Shown: positions 48,701-58,966, counted from the stretch's first letter. The stretch: 64,000 nucleotides of DNA from Spisula solida (GCA_947247005.1 OX365950.1:51312761-51376760), one strand, 5' to 3'. The notes: generated from the sequence alone by a model not told the origin. Numbers and translations are program-made.

Positions 48701-51700
48701 ATTTTGTACCCACAAAAAATATGTGATTTTAGAGTACTTAAAACAACCAGAATGCCCATTATCATGTGTTTTTCATTTGTGTTGCATGGTTTAGGAACAG
48801 ATATGATTAGACTTTTATGCTTGTTGAAAATTGTTCGGCTTTAAAGATAGCCCTCACAAGATGGACTTCGGTTGAGAAAGTTAGTCAGTTGGTTGGTTGG
48901 ACCCCAACTAATAGAAAACAGAGAATTAACATAATAAGATGAAACACTATAAATCTTAATATTTCAACCCTATTTGGTCATTTTCAAGAGATGAAACACT
49001 AAAAGTCCTTTACATAGCTTTTCAGTACTTATATCATGAATGTATAACTTGTTATCATGAATGTATAATAGTAACAAATATTATTGTGATCCCCTATTTG
49101 GGATATTTTCTAAACAAGATATAATCAGTGAAAATTCATACAGTATACCTCCCGAAACGGCACCTCTGAGAAGCGACAACCTCCGAGGAGCGGCACTTTT
49201 ATTCCCCCCCGTTCGTTTTCACTCTTATTTTAACCTCCGTAGAACGACACCTCTGCAGAGCGGCAAACGGCCGTAAAAATTGTATACCTTTTGTATGGTT
49301 TACCTCTGAGAAGCGACAGGTGTGTTTGTACAACGGCATATTCACACGTGTTTACATATAACGCCATACGATGTTGTTTTCTATTTTTCGCACCTTCGTG
49401 GATTATAACAATTATCGCTCATCAGGTAGCCACGGGTGCAAGTAAATTAGCGACTGTCTTTGTGAACAGTTAGACAAAATGACACAGTAACACCGTACAT
49501 GATGATATGCATAAAACTCGATTTTGTTAAATCAAAGTCGTAATTAATAATTGTAAATGAAATATCAATACGCGCTTATAAATCAGTATAAGAAAGGAAA
49601 TTCACGTACACGTCGTGTTAATGGTTAATCACGTCGTCTAAAACTTGTCAATTTCAGCATATGCACTGACCAAGGTAAACAAATAACCGATCACGTGTGC
49701 AAATTGTGTAGTGAGCGATATGACGTAATAGAGATTTTAACACTTTGAAGGTAAACAATTCAATTGAATACGGCATGTGAGTAAAATATTATGGATTCGG
49801 TTTATAATGTTGAGAATTGCTAGACCCGTGAAATGTACGCATTTTTGTATCTAATCATAGATCTTATTAATTAAAAATCGTCAGAATTATGTCGCAAAAC
49901 GCGCGGCTACGAGTTGATAAAATTTTATGCATTTAATCACAAACAAACGACATCAATTAAGATTACCGGGATTATGTACACTCGATAGTCTATGAACGAC
50001 ATTCTGAAAAAGTCGACCTCGACAGAGCGACACCTCCGCAGAGCGACAGTTTTTTCTGCCTCCGCCGGATGTCGCTCTACAGAGGTTATACTGTATTTAC
50101 AAAATACCTGTGCATCATTTTGTCAACAAACACAAATCTAAGAATGAAGTAACCATGATCACCTGTTTCTGTGGTATCCATGTCACCATCCTGTGAGCTG
50201 GCTTTATTTTCTCTCGCTAACTCTTCTGGATCGGGCATATTCAGCGTTGATTCTACAGTTTCTATCATTGTATTGAACCCTTCACCTGTATCAGCAAATA
50301 TACATGTACTCACTGTAGTCTCCATAAATTGTCATACATTGTAAATAAAGCTACATCATCAGTCAATAAAATCACATATTACAGGTATTTTTAAGGATGG
50401 ATATGGGTAGACCATACTTCAAAACCATACACAGGTTTGCAGTTAACACAACTGACTAACAAATTGGACTATACTCAACTGTTTATATAGAGTATACAAA
50501 TTGGACTATACTCAACTGTTTATATAGAGTATACAAATTGGACTATACTCAACTGTTTATATAGAGTATACAAATTGGACTATACTCAACTGTTTATATA
50601 GAGTATACAAATTGGACTATACTCAACTGTTTATATAGAGTATACAAATTGGACTATACTCAACTGTTTATATAGAGTATATAATTAAGCCAAACAATAT
50701 CACATTTCTATGTACAATTCTATTATATACTGCATTACCATATCTGTAAAACAAACAGTTTTAAGGATGATATTATAAAGATTTTCTTTTAAGGTTTAAT
50801 ATTGCAACATGTTCCTATTTTTTCTACAAAACACCCACCAAAATGTTCACCAAGGATACCTTATAAGTTCAAATTTGCATCTCTTCAATGCCTTATAACA
50901 GAGAGAATTGTTCGTCATATTATGAACAGAACAGTTCTAGTTTAATGGAACAATAAATAAATCACTTGGAACGCACCCACAGTTAGGACAAATTTTAAAT
51001 AAAATATAAGTACATACCAACTTGGTTTGTGAATGTCGAGACAGAACTTTGAGCCACATCCAGCAATGATGAACCCCATCCCCAGCCCCAACCACTCTGT
51101 AAAAATAAACAAACTCATAAAAAACCTGAAAGGCTAAAACTGGCAAAAGTTAGCTGACCCAAAATAATTCATGGCAGAAAATAAATCATGCCCAACGAGG
51201 CTTGGTATCAAACAGTCATAGGAAATTTCATTGCAATTTATAGTGAATGATTAAAGAACAAGAGGGCCCAAAGGGCCCTAGGTCGCTCACCTGTCGTACT
51301 AGTGCATGCACACCCCTATGGTGACCCTACACATTTTCTGATTAAATTTAAGAAAATTCAGCCTCTATTGCAAGTTTTTTTATGATTTGACCATGTGACC
51401 TAGCTTTGGACACCAGATGACTTAATTAATATCAAACTTAACCTAGATTGTGCTGAGATGATCATAAGAACCAAATTTCATAAAGATTAGGTCGAAATTG
51501 TGACCTCTGGTGATTACACAGGGTTTTTCTATGATCTGACCTATAATTTAAACAAATTGACTCCATATAAATGTACAAATACATGCTAGAAAGACAAAAA
51601 AATACCTAAACACTTAAAAAAATAAAAATTATGGATCCAGTGGGGTTTGAACCCATGACCCTCAGGAAAATGTCAATTGACATTGTGACCTTGTTTTTGA

Positions 51701-54237
51701 CCCCAGATGACCCAAAATCGAACTTGACCTAGATTTTGTTGACATGATCATCGTGACAAAGTTTCATAAAGATTAAGTTGAAATTGTAACCTCTGGTGAC
51801 TATACAAGGTTTTTCTATGATTTGACCTATAATTTAAACAAAATATTTTGGAATTTTCCCCCATATAACTGTACAAATACATGCTAAAAAGACAAAACAA
51901 TACCTAAACACTTAAAAAATTATGGTTCCAGTGGGGTTTGAACCCACGACCCTCAGGAAAATGTCAATTGACATTGTGAGTTTTATCATTGACAGTGTGA
52001 TCTTGTTTTTGATCCCAGATGACCCAAAATCGAACTTTACCTAGATTTTGTTGACATGATCATTGTGACTAAGTTTCTTAAAGATTTATAAAAAAATATG
52101 ACCTCCAGTGACAACACAAGGTTTTTCTATAACTTGACCTAGTGACCTAGTTTTTGACCTCAGATGACCCAATATCGAACTTGACCTAGATTTTGTTGAG
52201 ATGATCATTGTGACCAAGATTAGGCCAAAATTGTGACCTCTAGAGAAGACACAACCCAATTGTTGACGGACGGACGGCAGACAAAGAGTGATCACAAAAG
52301 CTCACTCTGTCACTTTGTGACAGGTGAGCTAAAAACATAGAACATTATAATGTACCGATTTCTCTTTAGCTGATGAAGCCAGTTTGTCGAACACTTCTTC
52401 CTGTTTCTCTGTATGATCTGCTGCAGGTCTGGAGATACTCTGTGATGATGGAGATTTTATCAATTCTATTTTCTGCTCGAAAGTCAAATCTCCTGAGGAT
52501 GAACTATTTTGTGCATCTGCTGATGCATTAGCACTCGACGATGACTCAGCATTAGCATTCAATGATGATTCAACATTAGCACTCGATGATGGCTGAGCAT
52601 TAGCACTTTCACTTTCAGATGATTTTTTAGATTTTTCTGTTTCAGTAACTTTGGCAGTTTCAGGTTTCTTTGTTTCATTAACATTGTCAGTATCTGCTAC
52701 ATCAGTCTGGTTTACATCTTTAACATCTACAACTTTGTCAGAATCTGTGTCAGCAGGCTTTTCTTTGTCACTAACATCCTTACCTGCTAGCTCTGAATCT
52801 AGCTCAGTCGGCTTTTCTTTGTCACTTACAGACGTATCTGCTTGCTCCGTAGCTTTCTCTTTATCACTTGCCGGCTTATCTGTGGGAGTATCTACAGATG
52901 TACTTGAGATTTGAGATTTATTGGTACTTTCTTTCTGTTTACCTTTCTTGCCTTTTTGTTTCCCCTTTTTACCTTTAGTTTTAACATCTGTCTCTTTCAC
53001 AGGTTCTGATGCCCCGCCACTTGCTTCAGCTTTACCTTTTCCTCCACTGGCTTCAGCCTTATCTGTCCCCTCACCTTTCTTGTCATGCTTTGCAGTCTTA
53101 CTGGTTTTATCTACTGATGCTGTGTCTACAGGTGATTTTGACTTGGAGGAATCTTTATCACTTTTTGGCTTTGGATTATCTTTCACTGCAGTTGATTTAC
53201 TTGTTGCTTTTGATTCAGCATTTGATGAGGATTTTGCACCTGGTTTTTGTCCCTTTGATGGAGCTGTAATAAAATTTCACTTTTCACTGTATAATTCAAG
53301 TAAAACAACAACATACGCAATAAAATGGAAAATTATCTTATTTTTTGTATGAATTGCCCAAGTCAAATTAAAACAAAACTAGAAGGGTTAAATTGAAATT
53401 TCTAAAACTATAAACATGGTGTTTCTAAAACAACATTATGTATTGGCGTCAAATTAATACAGTCGGAAAGACAAAATTTGTTTCAAGATGTTCTGGATTT
53501 CCTTTCCATGCCTGCATGAGGGTGTGGAATGATACAGTATCCATGCATACTAACAATTTCACATACGGTCATAGGTTTCATTCAACTTATTCACAGTAAG
53601 GAGTAATATGATCACACAAATTTTGACAAGATTTTAATACAAAACTTACAGCAAAATATCATGTAATTATTGAACAACCCACTTATGTCTCAAATTACTA
53701 GAAACTGTCTCAAAATTGTTTTGTGTAATTATCTGTTAAATTAAAGCATATTGTGATAACCAATTAAACCTTTACTCCATAGATATTATGTCAATTTACA
53801 CCACTATTCCACTTTAAATATCAATTATTTCCCAATTATCAAGTATGAAGGGAGACAATCCAATTAAAGAAATATACTTAACAAGACAACCTTATCAAGG
53901 GAGATAAATATTCTTAATATTTGACCTAAAAAGCTGCACATACAATGTGTAAACCTTTTCAAGCAGACAGAGTAAAGGGTAACATGCCGAGCATAGCCTT
54001 TATTTGCCAGTCAGCTTTCTGCTGAAATATGGCAGGCATATGAGTGCCTCCATCTTTATTTGAACCCCGGTCGCCAGACTAGACGGCAAGCATGCTAACC
54101 ATTGAGCTACAGAACAACCACTACAATGTGAGTAGGCCTATATGACTGAAACTTGAACAATCAAGATCTATACCTGCACTGGTGGTTTCCGTGTCCCCTT
54201 CATCAGCGCTAGCAAAATCATCCTCAGAATCTGACAT
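33715..54237 (-). CDS. FAM114A2: FAM114A-family protein (12 coding exons)
   Basis: Coding exons in transcript order: 54237-54174, 53263-52356, 51096-51018, 50285-50163, 48427-48186, 47878-47629, 44738-44494, 44152-44087, 43378-43239, 35510-35441, 34688-34635, 33810-33715 (stop 33717-33715). Phases agree throughout, giving 778 residues. The protein starts MSDSEDDFASADEG, then has a ~300-residue Lys/Ser/Glu low-complexity region (exon 2). WGWGWG is at ~327-332, a GFNTMIETVESTL segment follows, then a second acidic linker and WFSAWG. The conserved FAM114 domain (~473 to the end) has GSLDVLETLGKKTFDVI, LFDDFQG, HLEALEML and a C-terminal SSSYIQDGFQLLLPVLQ. Vertebrate FAM114A1/A2 are ~500-560 residues, so the excess is mostly exon 2. 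Family members (NOXP20, fly CG9590) are reported to bind GTP-bound Rab2, suggesting a Golgi role here. The symbol is approximate: A1 and A2 are vertebrate paralogues and this may be the single ancestral gene. Confidence 0.92.
33943..34319. mobile_element. MITE with CAGGGGYGTAGC ends
   Basis: CAGGGGTGTAGCCAGGC at the left is mirrored by GCTTGCTACGCCCCGG at the right. CAGGGG-type ends suggest a hAT derivative. It is in the last FAM114A intron. Confidence 0.55.
34395..34460. repeat. Possible Penelope-like element fragment
   Basis: AAAACCTACGTTTCGGCTAT followed by GACACAAAGCCTTCATCAG resembles the terminal sequence often seen in Penelope-like retroelements. It is short and no coding sequence accompanies it. 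Confidence 0.3.
35179..35403. mobile_element. MITE with TAAAGCCTAGGTCC ends, copy 2
   Basis: Same ends (TAAGCTTAGGTCCCACTGAG ... CTGAGTGGGACCTAGGCTTTA) and core as 27360-27602. It lies 37 bases beyond the donor of the FAM114A exon 35510-35441 and is read by a spurious minus-strand open frame. Confidence 0.85.
36038..37477 (+). mobile_element. Full tandem-core element with nine 145-bp units
   Basis: TGACCTAGAYTTTGTTG recurs at 36151, 36296, 36441, 36586, 36732, 36877, 37022, 37167 and 37312, an almost exact 145-bp period. The left end is ACAAGACGACCCAAAGGGCC, the right end GACGGACGACGGACG then the AGCTCAC...GTGAGCT hairpin and TAAAAA. It lies in the large FAM114A intron, just upstream of the nested gene. 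No open frame follows the repeat. Confidence 0.88.
38270..38283 (+). promoter_or_regulatory. TATA-like box upstream of the nested cysteine-rich gene
   Basis: An ATATATATATTAAA stretch lies about 115-125 bases before the proposed ATG at 38396, a fitting distance for a TATA box with a short 5' UTR. AT runs are common in this region, so this is only suggestive. Confidence 0.25.
38396..40849 (+). CDS. Small secreted cysteine-rich protein, nested in a FAM114A intron
   Basis: Exons 38396-38419, 38726-38803, 40329-40457 and 40748-40849 (stop TAA 40847-40849) join by GT-AG introns that are all phase 0, giving 110 residues. The start MQYACLIVIGLVVA is a short hydrophobic segment like a signal peptide. 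A Thr/Pro stretch (ATTPPPTTEPP) follows, then a compact region with 11 cysteines in the predicted mature part: one in exon 2, seven in exon 3 with the spacing C-x5-C-x4-C-x-C-x5-C-x4-C-x7-C, and three in exon 4. The C-terminus is again Thr/Pro-rich (VTTPETTTVP). An AATAAA lies 64 bases past the stop. The cysteine-bearing exon 3 makes chance unlikely, but the 8-codon exon 1 is weakly supported. I do not recognise the family; a secreted defence, matrix or mucus protein are all possible. The gene sits inside the 7.7-kb FAM114A intron (35511-43238) on the opposite strand. Confidence 0.6.
39257..39489. mobile_element. Tc1/mariner-like MITE, 233 bp
   Basis: Inverted ends CAGGTGTTAAAAAAGTTTGT / ACAAACTTTTTTAACACCCTG of nearly 30 bp, flanked by TA. 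It lies in intron 2 of the nested cysteine-rich gene. Confidence 0.85.
40913..40918 (+). promoter_or_regulatory. AATAAA polyadenylation signal of the nested gene
   Basis: A canonical AATAAA lies 64 bases after the TAA of the cysteine-rich gene and just before a 12-bp minisatellite. Its position fits a short 3' UTR and supports the gene model. Confidence 0.45.
40922..41305. repeat. 12-bp minisatellite (ACATCTTCARAR) after the nested gene
   Basis: About 30 imperfect copies of ACATCTTCAAAA / ACATCTTCAGAG. Because 12 is a multiple of three, all frames stay open (KTSS, HLQR or IFKD repeats), which explains the 117-codon open frame here. It starts directly after the AATAAA at 40913, in another frame from exon 4, so I treat it as non-coding. 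Confidence 0.85.
42261..42600 (+). mobile_element. Tandem-core element, broken at the terminal hairpin
   Basis: Complete left end (AACAAGAGGGCCCAAAGGGC), about 1.5 core units, GACGGACGGACGATGG and the first hairpin arm to GTGACAG. The expected GTGAGCTAAAAA is missing here but TTTGTGACAAGTGAGCTAAA occurs at 43190-43209. The intervening ~590 bases may be an insertion. Confidence 0.6.
43603..43706. repeat. 25-bp tandem repeat, four copies
   Basis: CAGACTGTGCTAATGRCACC plus MAAAA recurs at 43628, 43653, 43678 and 43703 (the last diverging). It is an expanded piece of the dispersed 'GTGCTAATGGCACCCAAAAC' repeat, also at 3500 and 24250. Confidence 0.8.
45113..47058 (+). mobile_element. Tandem-core element with a different ~290-bp core
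   Basis: Left end AACAAGAGGGCCCACAGGGC and right end with GACGGACGAAGAGTGATCAC, AGCTCACCTTG and GACAGGTGAGCTAATAAA match the family. The core has units of about 290 bases with ATGGCAACCAGAGTTCT, TTTTAGCTATTTT and 'GCCCCACCCACT', unlike the 145-bp core. A hAT-like element is inserted at 45238-46228. Confidence 0.8.
45238..46228. mobile_element. hAT-like element, 991 bp, with 8-bp target duplication
   Basis: Inverted ends CATACATGCCATA / TATGGCATGTATG flanked on each side by ATTATAAT (45230-45237 and 46229-46236). An uninterrupted sister unit near 46530 reads GGAATGGAATTCTTTTAGC, consistent with insertion there. An 8-bp duplication is typical of hAT transposition. Inside are repeats of ATGCAGGAGATTT; no transposase is seen. 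Confidence 0.8.
49141..50093. mobile_element. pogo-like element, 953 bp (FAM114A intron 4)
   Basis: CAGTATACCTC at the left and GAGGTTATACTG at the right are inverted and flanked by TA. Both ends carry several copies of a motif like CCTCTGAGAAGCGACA / CCTCCGCAGAGCGACA. No transposase is visible. The right end is 68 bases from the FAM114A exon 50285-50163. Confidence 0.75.
50459..50680. repeat. 37-bp minisatellite, six near-identical copies
   Basis: The unit ACAAATTGGACTATACTCAA + CTGTTTATATAGAGTAT starts at 50459, 50496, 50533, 50570, 50607 and 50644. Each unit contains the inverted pair TATACTC / GAGTATA. It lies in a FAM114A intron. Confidence 0.95.
51258..52334 (+). mobile_element. Tandem-core element with tRNA-like segments
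   Basis: Left end AACAAGAGGGCCCAAAGGGC and right end hairpin AGCTCACTCTGTCAC / GTGACAGGTGAGCT. The core mixes 145-bp units with a ~290-bp unit carrying TGGGGTTTGAACCCAYGACC (51640-51666 and 51931-51957). It ends 22 bases from the donor of FAM114A exon 2. Confidence 0.82.
53990..54115 (-). mobile_element. tRNA-derived SINE (FAM114A intron 1)
   Basis: Minus-strand copy of the SINE at 58139-58269: head GTAGCTCAATGGTTAGCATG and GGGGTTCAAAT, tail with CTGCCATATTTCAGCAGAAA. Confidence 0.7.
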
Positions 54238-55119
54238 TGTTACAACTGAGACGTCCACTTGTTAACCTTCAATTGAAAAAGAGTGAATTCACGGACCATG
54301 CAATTGTAGCGGGTCAAATTACACAAGGGGGTGCAGTCTGATTTTGGTTCAAGTCTGGAGACTTGGCTTACAGCGCTAAAGCTCTACCAAATGCTAACAC
54401 ATATTGCAAACAGGTTCTGATCGTGACATAATTGGACAGCTGTCAGCATAAGCAATTTTTATTTGTTGACATTTTTATAAACTGATGCAATCTGTCCGCG
54501 AACGTACTTGGAGCTCTACAAATTCTTAAGTGCTTTGTGCCAACAGTCTGTGATCAATCTGGTAGTTTAAGTTTTTGTCGCGATCAATCTGCAAACTGAA
54601 TATTTAGCCGCAAATACTTTGTGATGTCCTCAGTTTGTTTAATCCAGTGTTAACGGCTAGCCGCGAATATTTCGCGAACTGTTTCTGCTATCACAGACCT
54701 GAGACCTGTGACAGAAAATTCAATACATAAAGCATTAGTCAAACAAATCTCAGATGTGAAAAGTAATAAACCACAACATTTTAAGCTCATACTTTACCAA
54801 TAAATAACTATAATAAGGCGAAGTTTGTTACTATCCGAAATGTGTCAACTAAGCACATCAATATTTTAGCAAAATGTCAGTTCTCTGCGACTTTATGAAT
54901 GAAAACTTCCCATTGAGAAATCATCGAATGTTGAATACAATCTATCTAAAACTAATACGGAGAAAGCGTAAAAGAGTATACGTAAATACAAACCACGTCA
55001 CTTGTTGTTGTTGTAGTTGATATGGGGACGAACTAGGTTCGGATGACGTACCATTAGTTACGATTCTTATTCGGTTGAAGTACTTATTTCTTTAACTTTA
55101 TTTAGTACAATATTTCAAG
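54238..55119. promoter_or_regulatory. Shared upstream region of FAM114A (-) and ZMAT2 (+)
   Basis: The ATG of FAM114A (54237, minus) and the ATG of ZMAT2 (55120, plus) are divergent and 882 bases apart, so this interval must hold both 5' UTRs and core promoters. I saw no clear TATA box at either end and no mobile element, in contrast to the repeat-filled flanks. The transcription starts cannot be placed from sequence alone. Confidence 0.6.
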
Positions 55120-58100
55120 ATGGCGTACGAGGTAAGTCGCGAAAAATCGTGTATTTTGATGCTTTAATGTATAAGTCTCTGCTATTTAAATAATATTTGT
55201 ATATGAATTTCAATGATCTATCGAAAATTCAACTTTGTTCTCAAATTCTGGGCTGTACTGGCCATAATGTTGAGGTTTGTAAAATGATTGCAAATCGGAT
55301 ATAACACTGATTCGGACGGCTACTAATTATTGCCTATATTATTATTGAAGATTGCAGAAGTGTTGAGTCCTTACGACCCATTGTCTGCTTCTTATGCACC
55401 AGTCAATTGAAACCAATGCCACTAACCCGGGGAATGGTGAGGACTAAATTGTTATACCGCCAGCTAAAACTTGGTATTCTTGTTGCGGGTACGTACTAGT
55501 TTGGCGTGAAACAAAATGCGCCACACTCACATAACAGTGCAGGAACATTGGATAGTCAAACCAACTCTAACAACGCGTACGTGGACAGTCAAAAATTAAA
55601 AACAGACACTAGGAGACATCAAGCCTGCCTACATCATCAGTACATGTAGGACATTGGAAATGTAAAAACACGGGACAGTTCCCTTCCCCGGGGTATGGAG
55701 GAGCTGTGGTTTCAATTGACTGGTGTATTACACATTTGTAAACAAGTATAAGGTGTCAATTTTATACGTAATTAAATCATCACTGATATTTTATATATGT
55801 CACTGGTACATGTATGTATTATTAATAGTATTAAATGAATTGGGTGCAATCAGATATTCTTGACGTTGTACACATATGACGTCACTAATAGTGTACTGTA
55901 TATGAAATATTCATCATAAAATGGCATTTTCGTACAATTTAACTCATTAAATGTTTGGACCATGAAATTGTTCATTTCAGAAACCTGTACCAGATCATAG
56001 AAGGAAGTGGGATAAAGAGGAATATGAGAAGATTGCAGCAGCTAGACTGGAAGAGGAGGAGAAAAAAGCTCTTGAAAGAGAATTATCACGTGAGATACCA
56101 GTGAAGAGAGAGCTTCTCAAACCTAGAGAATATAAGGTATGCATGCTAATTAGAATTTAATTGATTCGATGATTACAAAATGAGCTGAAATAAATCATAT
56201 GCCAATATTAAGTTCTCAGTCCTTTTACAAATCAACGTTTCTTGTACAGATCTTTTATTTTGGATGATGTTAATATGATCAGCTTCATTCTGACACAAAG
56301 TTTATCTTCGTACATTTCTTTCAGGTTGATTTAGATTCTAAACTTGGGAAGTCACAAGTCATTACAAAAACAACACCAGCTAATCAACAGGGAGGGTAAG
56401 TTGTTATATTTATTTATTTTCAGTTAGTTAATTTTTTTTTTGTAAAGAATAACTGGTAATAACATAAATGATTTATAAATATCATACAATATTATACTCT
56501 GCCTGTATGTATAAACGTTGCTTCCATACTGTAACAGAGTGAGAAAAATATGTGTGGGCAAATGCTCTACGGACTGGGCTAGCTGATTGCCTACATAAGA
56601 TTCTCCCTGAATAGTAATGATAAATCAAATATTATACTCACCACCACAGTACTATTATGTAATAAGCAGTCATTGGTTATTGATTGCTTATACTTTCTTT
56701 AGTGCAAGTTGTAACCTAACTTGGATAACCTTCTGGCAATATTTTGACCCTGTAGTGTATTATATTTATAGTGTAGTTAATTTGTCCCCTACCGGTTTTT
56801 GACCGGAGGGGACTATAGGTTTGCCCTCCGTCCGTCCCTCAAACAATCTGGATCCTGACATAACTCAAACAGTTTCCAAGCTAGGTTTATGAAACTTGGT
56901 ATGTGGATAGGGGCAATAAGGGGATTATGCTCGTCTAAAAATATTTTGATTCTGACAAAAATTGTGGTTGCTATGGCAACAGAAACATTGAAAATGGACT
57001 CAAACCGGTAGGGGACTTCTGTATTGCTTGCAATTCTTAATTACTTGTTTGTACTGTAGTATATTTGTGCTGTAGTTTATTTGAAGTGTATTATATTTTG
57101 TTACATTACAGGTACTATTGCAATGTGTGTGATTGTGTAGTAAAAGATTCAATTAACTTCTTAGATCACATCAATGGCAAGAAACGTACGTAGACTTTTG
57201 AATATAAAATTTATTAATTGTTTAATAGTACCATCCACCTGGATAGCAGTGTTAGAGCATCTGCTGGGAGTGAAAGAGAATCCAGGTTTGATGCCAGGTC
57301 GTGACTCGTGACATACTAAAGTAGTTAAAAATGGTACTGGTAATTCCCTTGCTTGATGATCAACATAAAAGGGAAACATGGCTTATCTTTGAGAAATGAG
57401 GTGTCAAGAGTGATTAATATAAGTTATAAAAACATTTTTGCATATGGCCAAATATAAGTTTTCAGAAATTCACATGTTCTCTTGTATTGACGCCTGCATT
57501 TTAGACAAATGTGTCTAAAATAAAAATAAAATGTGACGAAATAGAATCCATTGGTTCTATAATGCCCAAAATTCTAAAGTAGGTTGAAACATCTCAGTAC
57601 TGTCTGAGGTTTGTACAGTTTTCATATTACCATGACGGAACTCAAAATCAGCAGAATCCTGAACGTAACTTTACATGTACTTAAATGTCCTTGATCCTGA
57701 GGACCGTCCGAGGGTTATGCTGGTTTTCAGTTCTGATATAGCAATATGGAAACGATACAGACCTCCGATGGAACTGAGAAGCAGTGTATAGGGACTACTT
57801 TCATGTTCAAATGTGCAAAATATGTCAATGTAACAGAATACCAATATATCCTTCAGTTCCGGAATAATGCAATAGGAATAATGACCTTTTCTGCAGACAA
57901 TAAAAGTTATTTGATGAAAAAATTCAAAGTATTAACAAAGTTATGGTCATTTGTAGTTTTTAAAGCTGAATTTAACAATATAACAATGTTTAAAACAGCG
58001 TTTTGGTGAAGGGATCTGTACAAATAACACTCGAAACAGACTTGCATCTAATTTTCAGGATTGGGTAGTATGTCTTAGTAGGACCCCTGATATACTGATC

Positions 58101-58966
58101 ATGCGATATTGTACTCTTACAGTTACATGCCTGCTATGTGCCTCCGTAGCTCAATGGTTAGCACACTTGCCATCTAATCTGGCAACCCAGGTTCAAATGC
58201 GGGTGGAGGCACTCGTATGCCTGCCATATTTAAGCAGAAAGCTGACTGGCAAATAAAGGCTAAGCTCAGTATGTTTACATATATTTTTATGTTGTTCAAT
58301 AATTGTTATCTCCCATTATTTTACATGTTTTCAGATCAAAGAAATCTTGGCATGTCCATGAAAGTTGAAAGATCTTCATTGGAGCAAGTCAGAAATAGAT
58401 TTGAAATGAATAAAAGAAAATTAGAAGAAAAGAAAAAAGATTATGATTTTGAGGAAAGAATAAAAGAATTAAAGGAAGAGGTGAAATTTTCTTGATTTAA
58501 GTTGATAATTTTCTTTACAAGGCTCACAGGGAAGACAGGGTATAGCCAACTGTGTTGCCTATTTAAATAAAAAAAGATTATATCAAGTCAGAGAGAGAAG
58601 TAACCAGCCAAGCACAGAAAACGTAAAAACATCACATACCACAATCACATGGCATAATGCCCAACACATAACAGTTAACTGAACAAGAAAATGAATTGGC
58701 CAAGTCCCACCTGTCAAAAAGCTAAATGACCTAGTTTCAGCAATCAAAAGGCTGAATGCTCTAGCTGAAAAATGCTGAAATACCTAGTTTTAGTTTGTAA
58801 ACTTTGTGTTTTGATTATTTCCTAGGAAGAGAAACAGAAAGCATACAAGAAAGAGAAGCGGAAGGAAAGGAAGAGGAAAGCCGATGAAGATATAGATCAA
58901 GATGCCGACCCTGACATGGCCGCCATGATGGGATTTTCTGGGTTTGGCGGCTCAAAGAAATCATAG
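55120..58966 (+). CDS. ZMAT2: Zinc finger matrin-type protein 2 (spliceosome), six exons
   Basis: Exons 55120-55131, 55981-56136, 56325-56395, 57112-57185, 58335-58480 and 58826-58966 (stop TAG 58964-58966) join in phase to give 199 residues, the same length as human ZMAT2. The order matches the family: an N-terminal RRKWD.EEYEK motif, VKRELL, then VDL.SKLGK and ITKTTP. The single U1-type C2H2 zinc finger ([23 protein letters not shown], ~residues 81-105) is split across exons 4 and 5. It is followed by [12 protein letters not shown], a long Lys/Glu coiled coil with [13 protein letters not shown], and the C-terminal [17 protein letters not shown]2 is the counterpart of yeast Snu23, a component of the spliceosomal B complex; the product should be nuclear. 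Exon 1 encodes only MAYE, with the donor right after it. The gene is head-to-head with FAM114A. Confidence 0.96.
56784..57016. mobile_element. MITE with GTCCCCTACCGGTTT ends (ZMAT2 intron 3)
   Basis: Perfect 15-bp inverted ends GTCCCCTACCGGTTT / AAACCGGTAGGGGAC and a GTCC microsatellite. It is nearly the same as the NUP58 intron 3 copy, and similarity continues to about 57050. Confidence 0.85.
57228..57380 (+). mobile_element. tRNA-derived SINE (ZMAT2 intron 4)
   Basis: tRNA-like head with GTTAGAGCATCTGCTGGG and B-box-like CAGGTTTGATGCC; shares the tail AAAATGGTACTGGTAATTCC then CTTGCTTGATGATCAACAT with 29118-29345. Confidence 0.6.
58139..58269 (+). mobile_element. tRNA-derived SINE with a near-complete tRNA head
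   Basis: Bases 58140-58212 can form an acceptor stem (GCCTCCG with TGGAGGC), an anticodon stem (TTGCCA/TGGCAA) and carry A-box TAGCTCAATGG and B-box GGTTCAAAT. The T-arm is poorly paired and the base before the would-be anticodon is C, so it is not a working tRNA gene. The tail GCCTGCCATATTTAAGCAGA is shared with 53990-54115. Confidence 0.7.

Noticed and set aside
50459..50680. CRISPR-like array
   Set aside because: The 37-bp units are directly tandem with no spacers and the genome is eukaryotic.
52651..53352. Plus-strand Ser/Leu-rich frames opposite FAM114A exon 2
   Set aside because: Antisense shadows of a low-complexity exon whose minus-strand frame joins in phase on both sides.
58140..58212. 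Functional tRNA gene
   Set aside because: The T-arm does not pair well, the anticodon loop is abnormal, and the sequence continues into a SINE tail shared with another copy.
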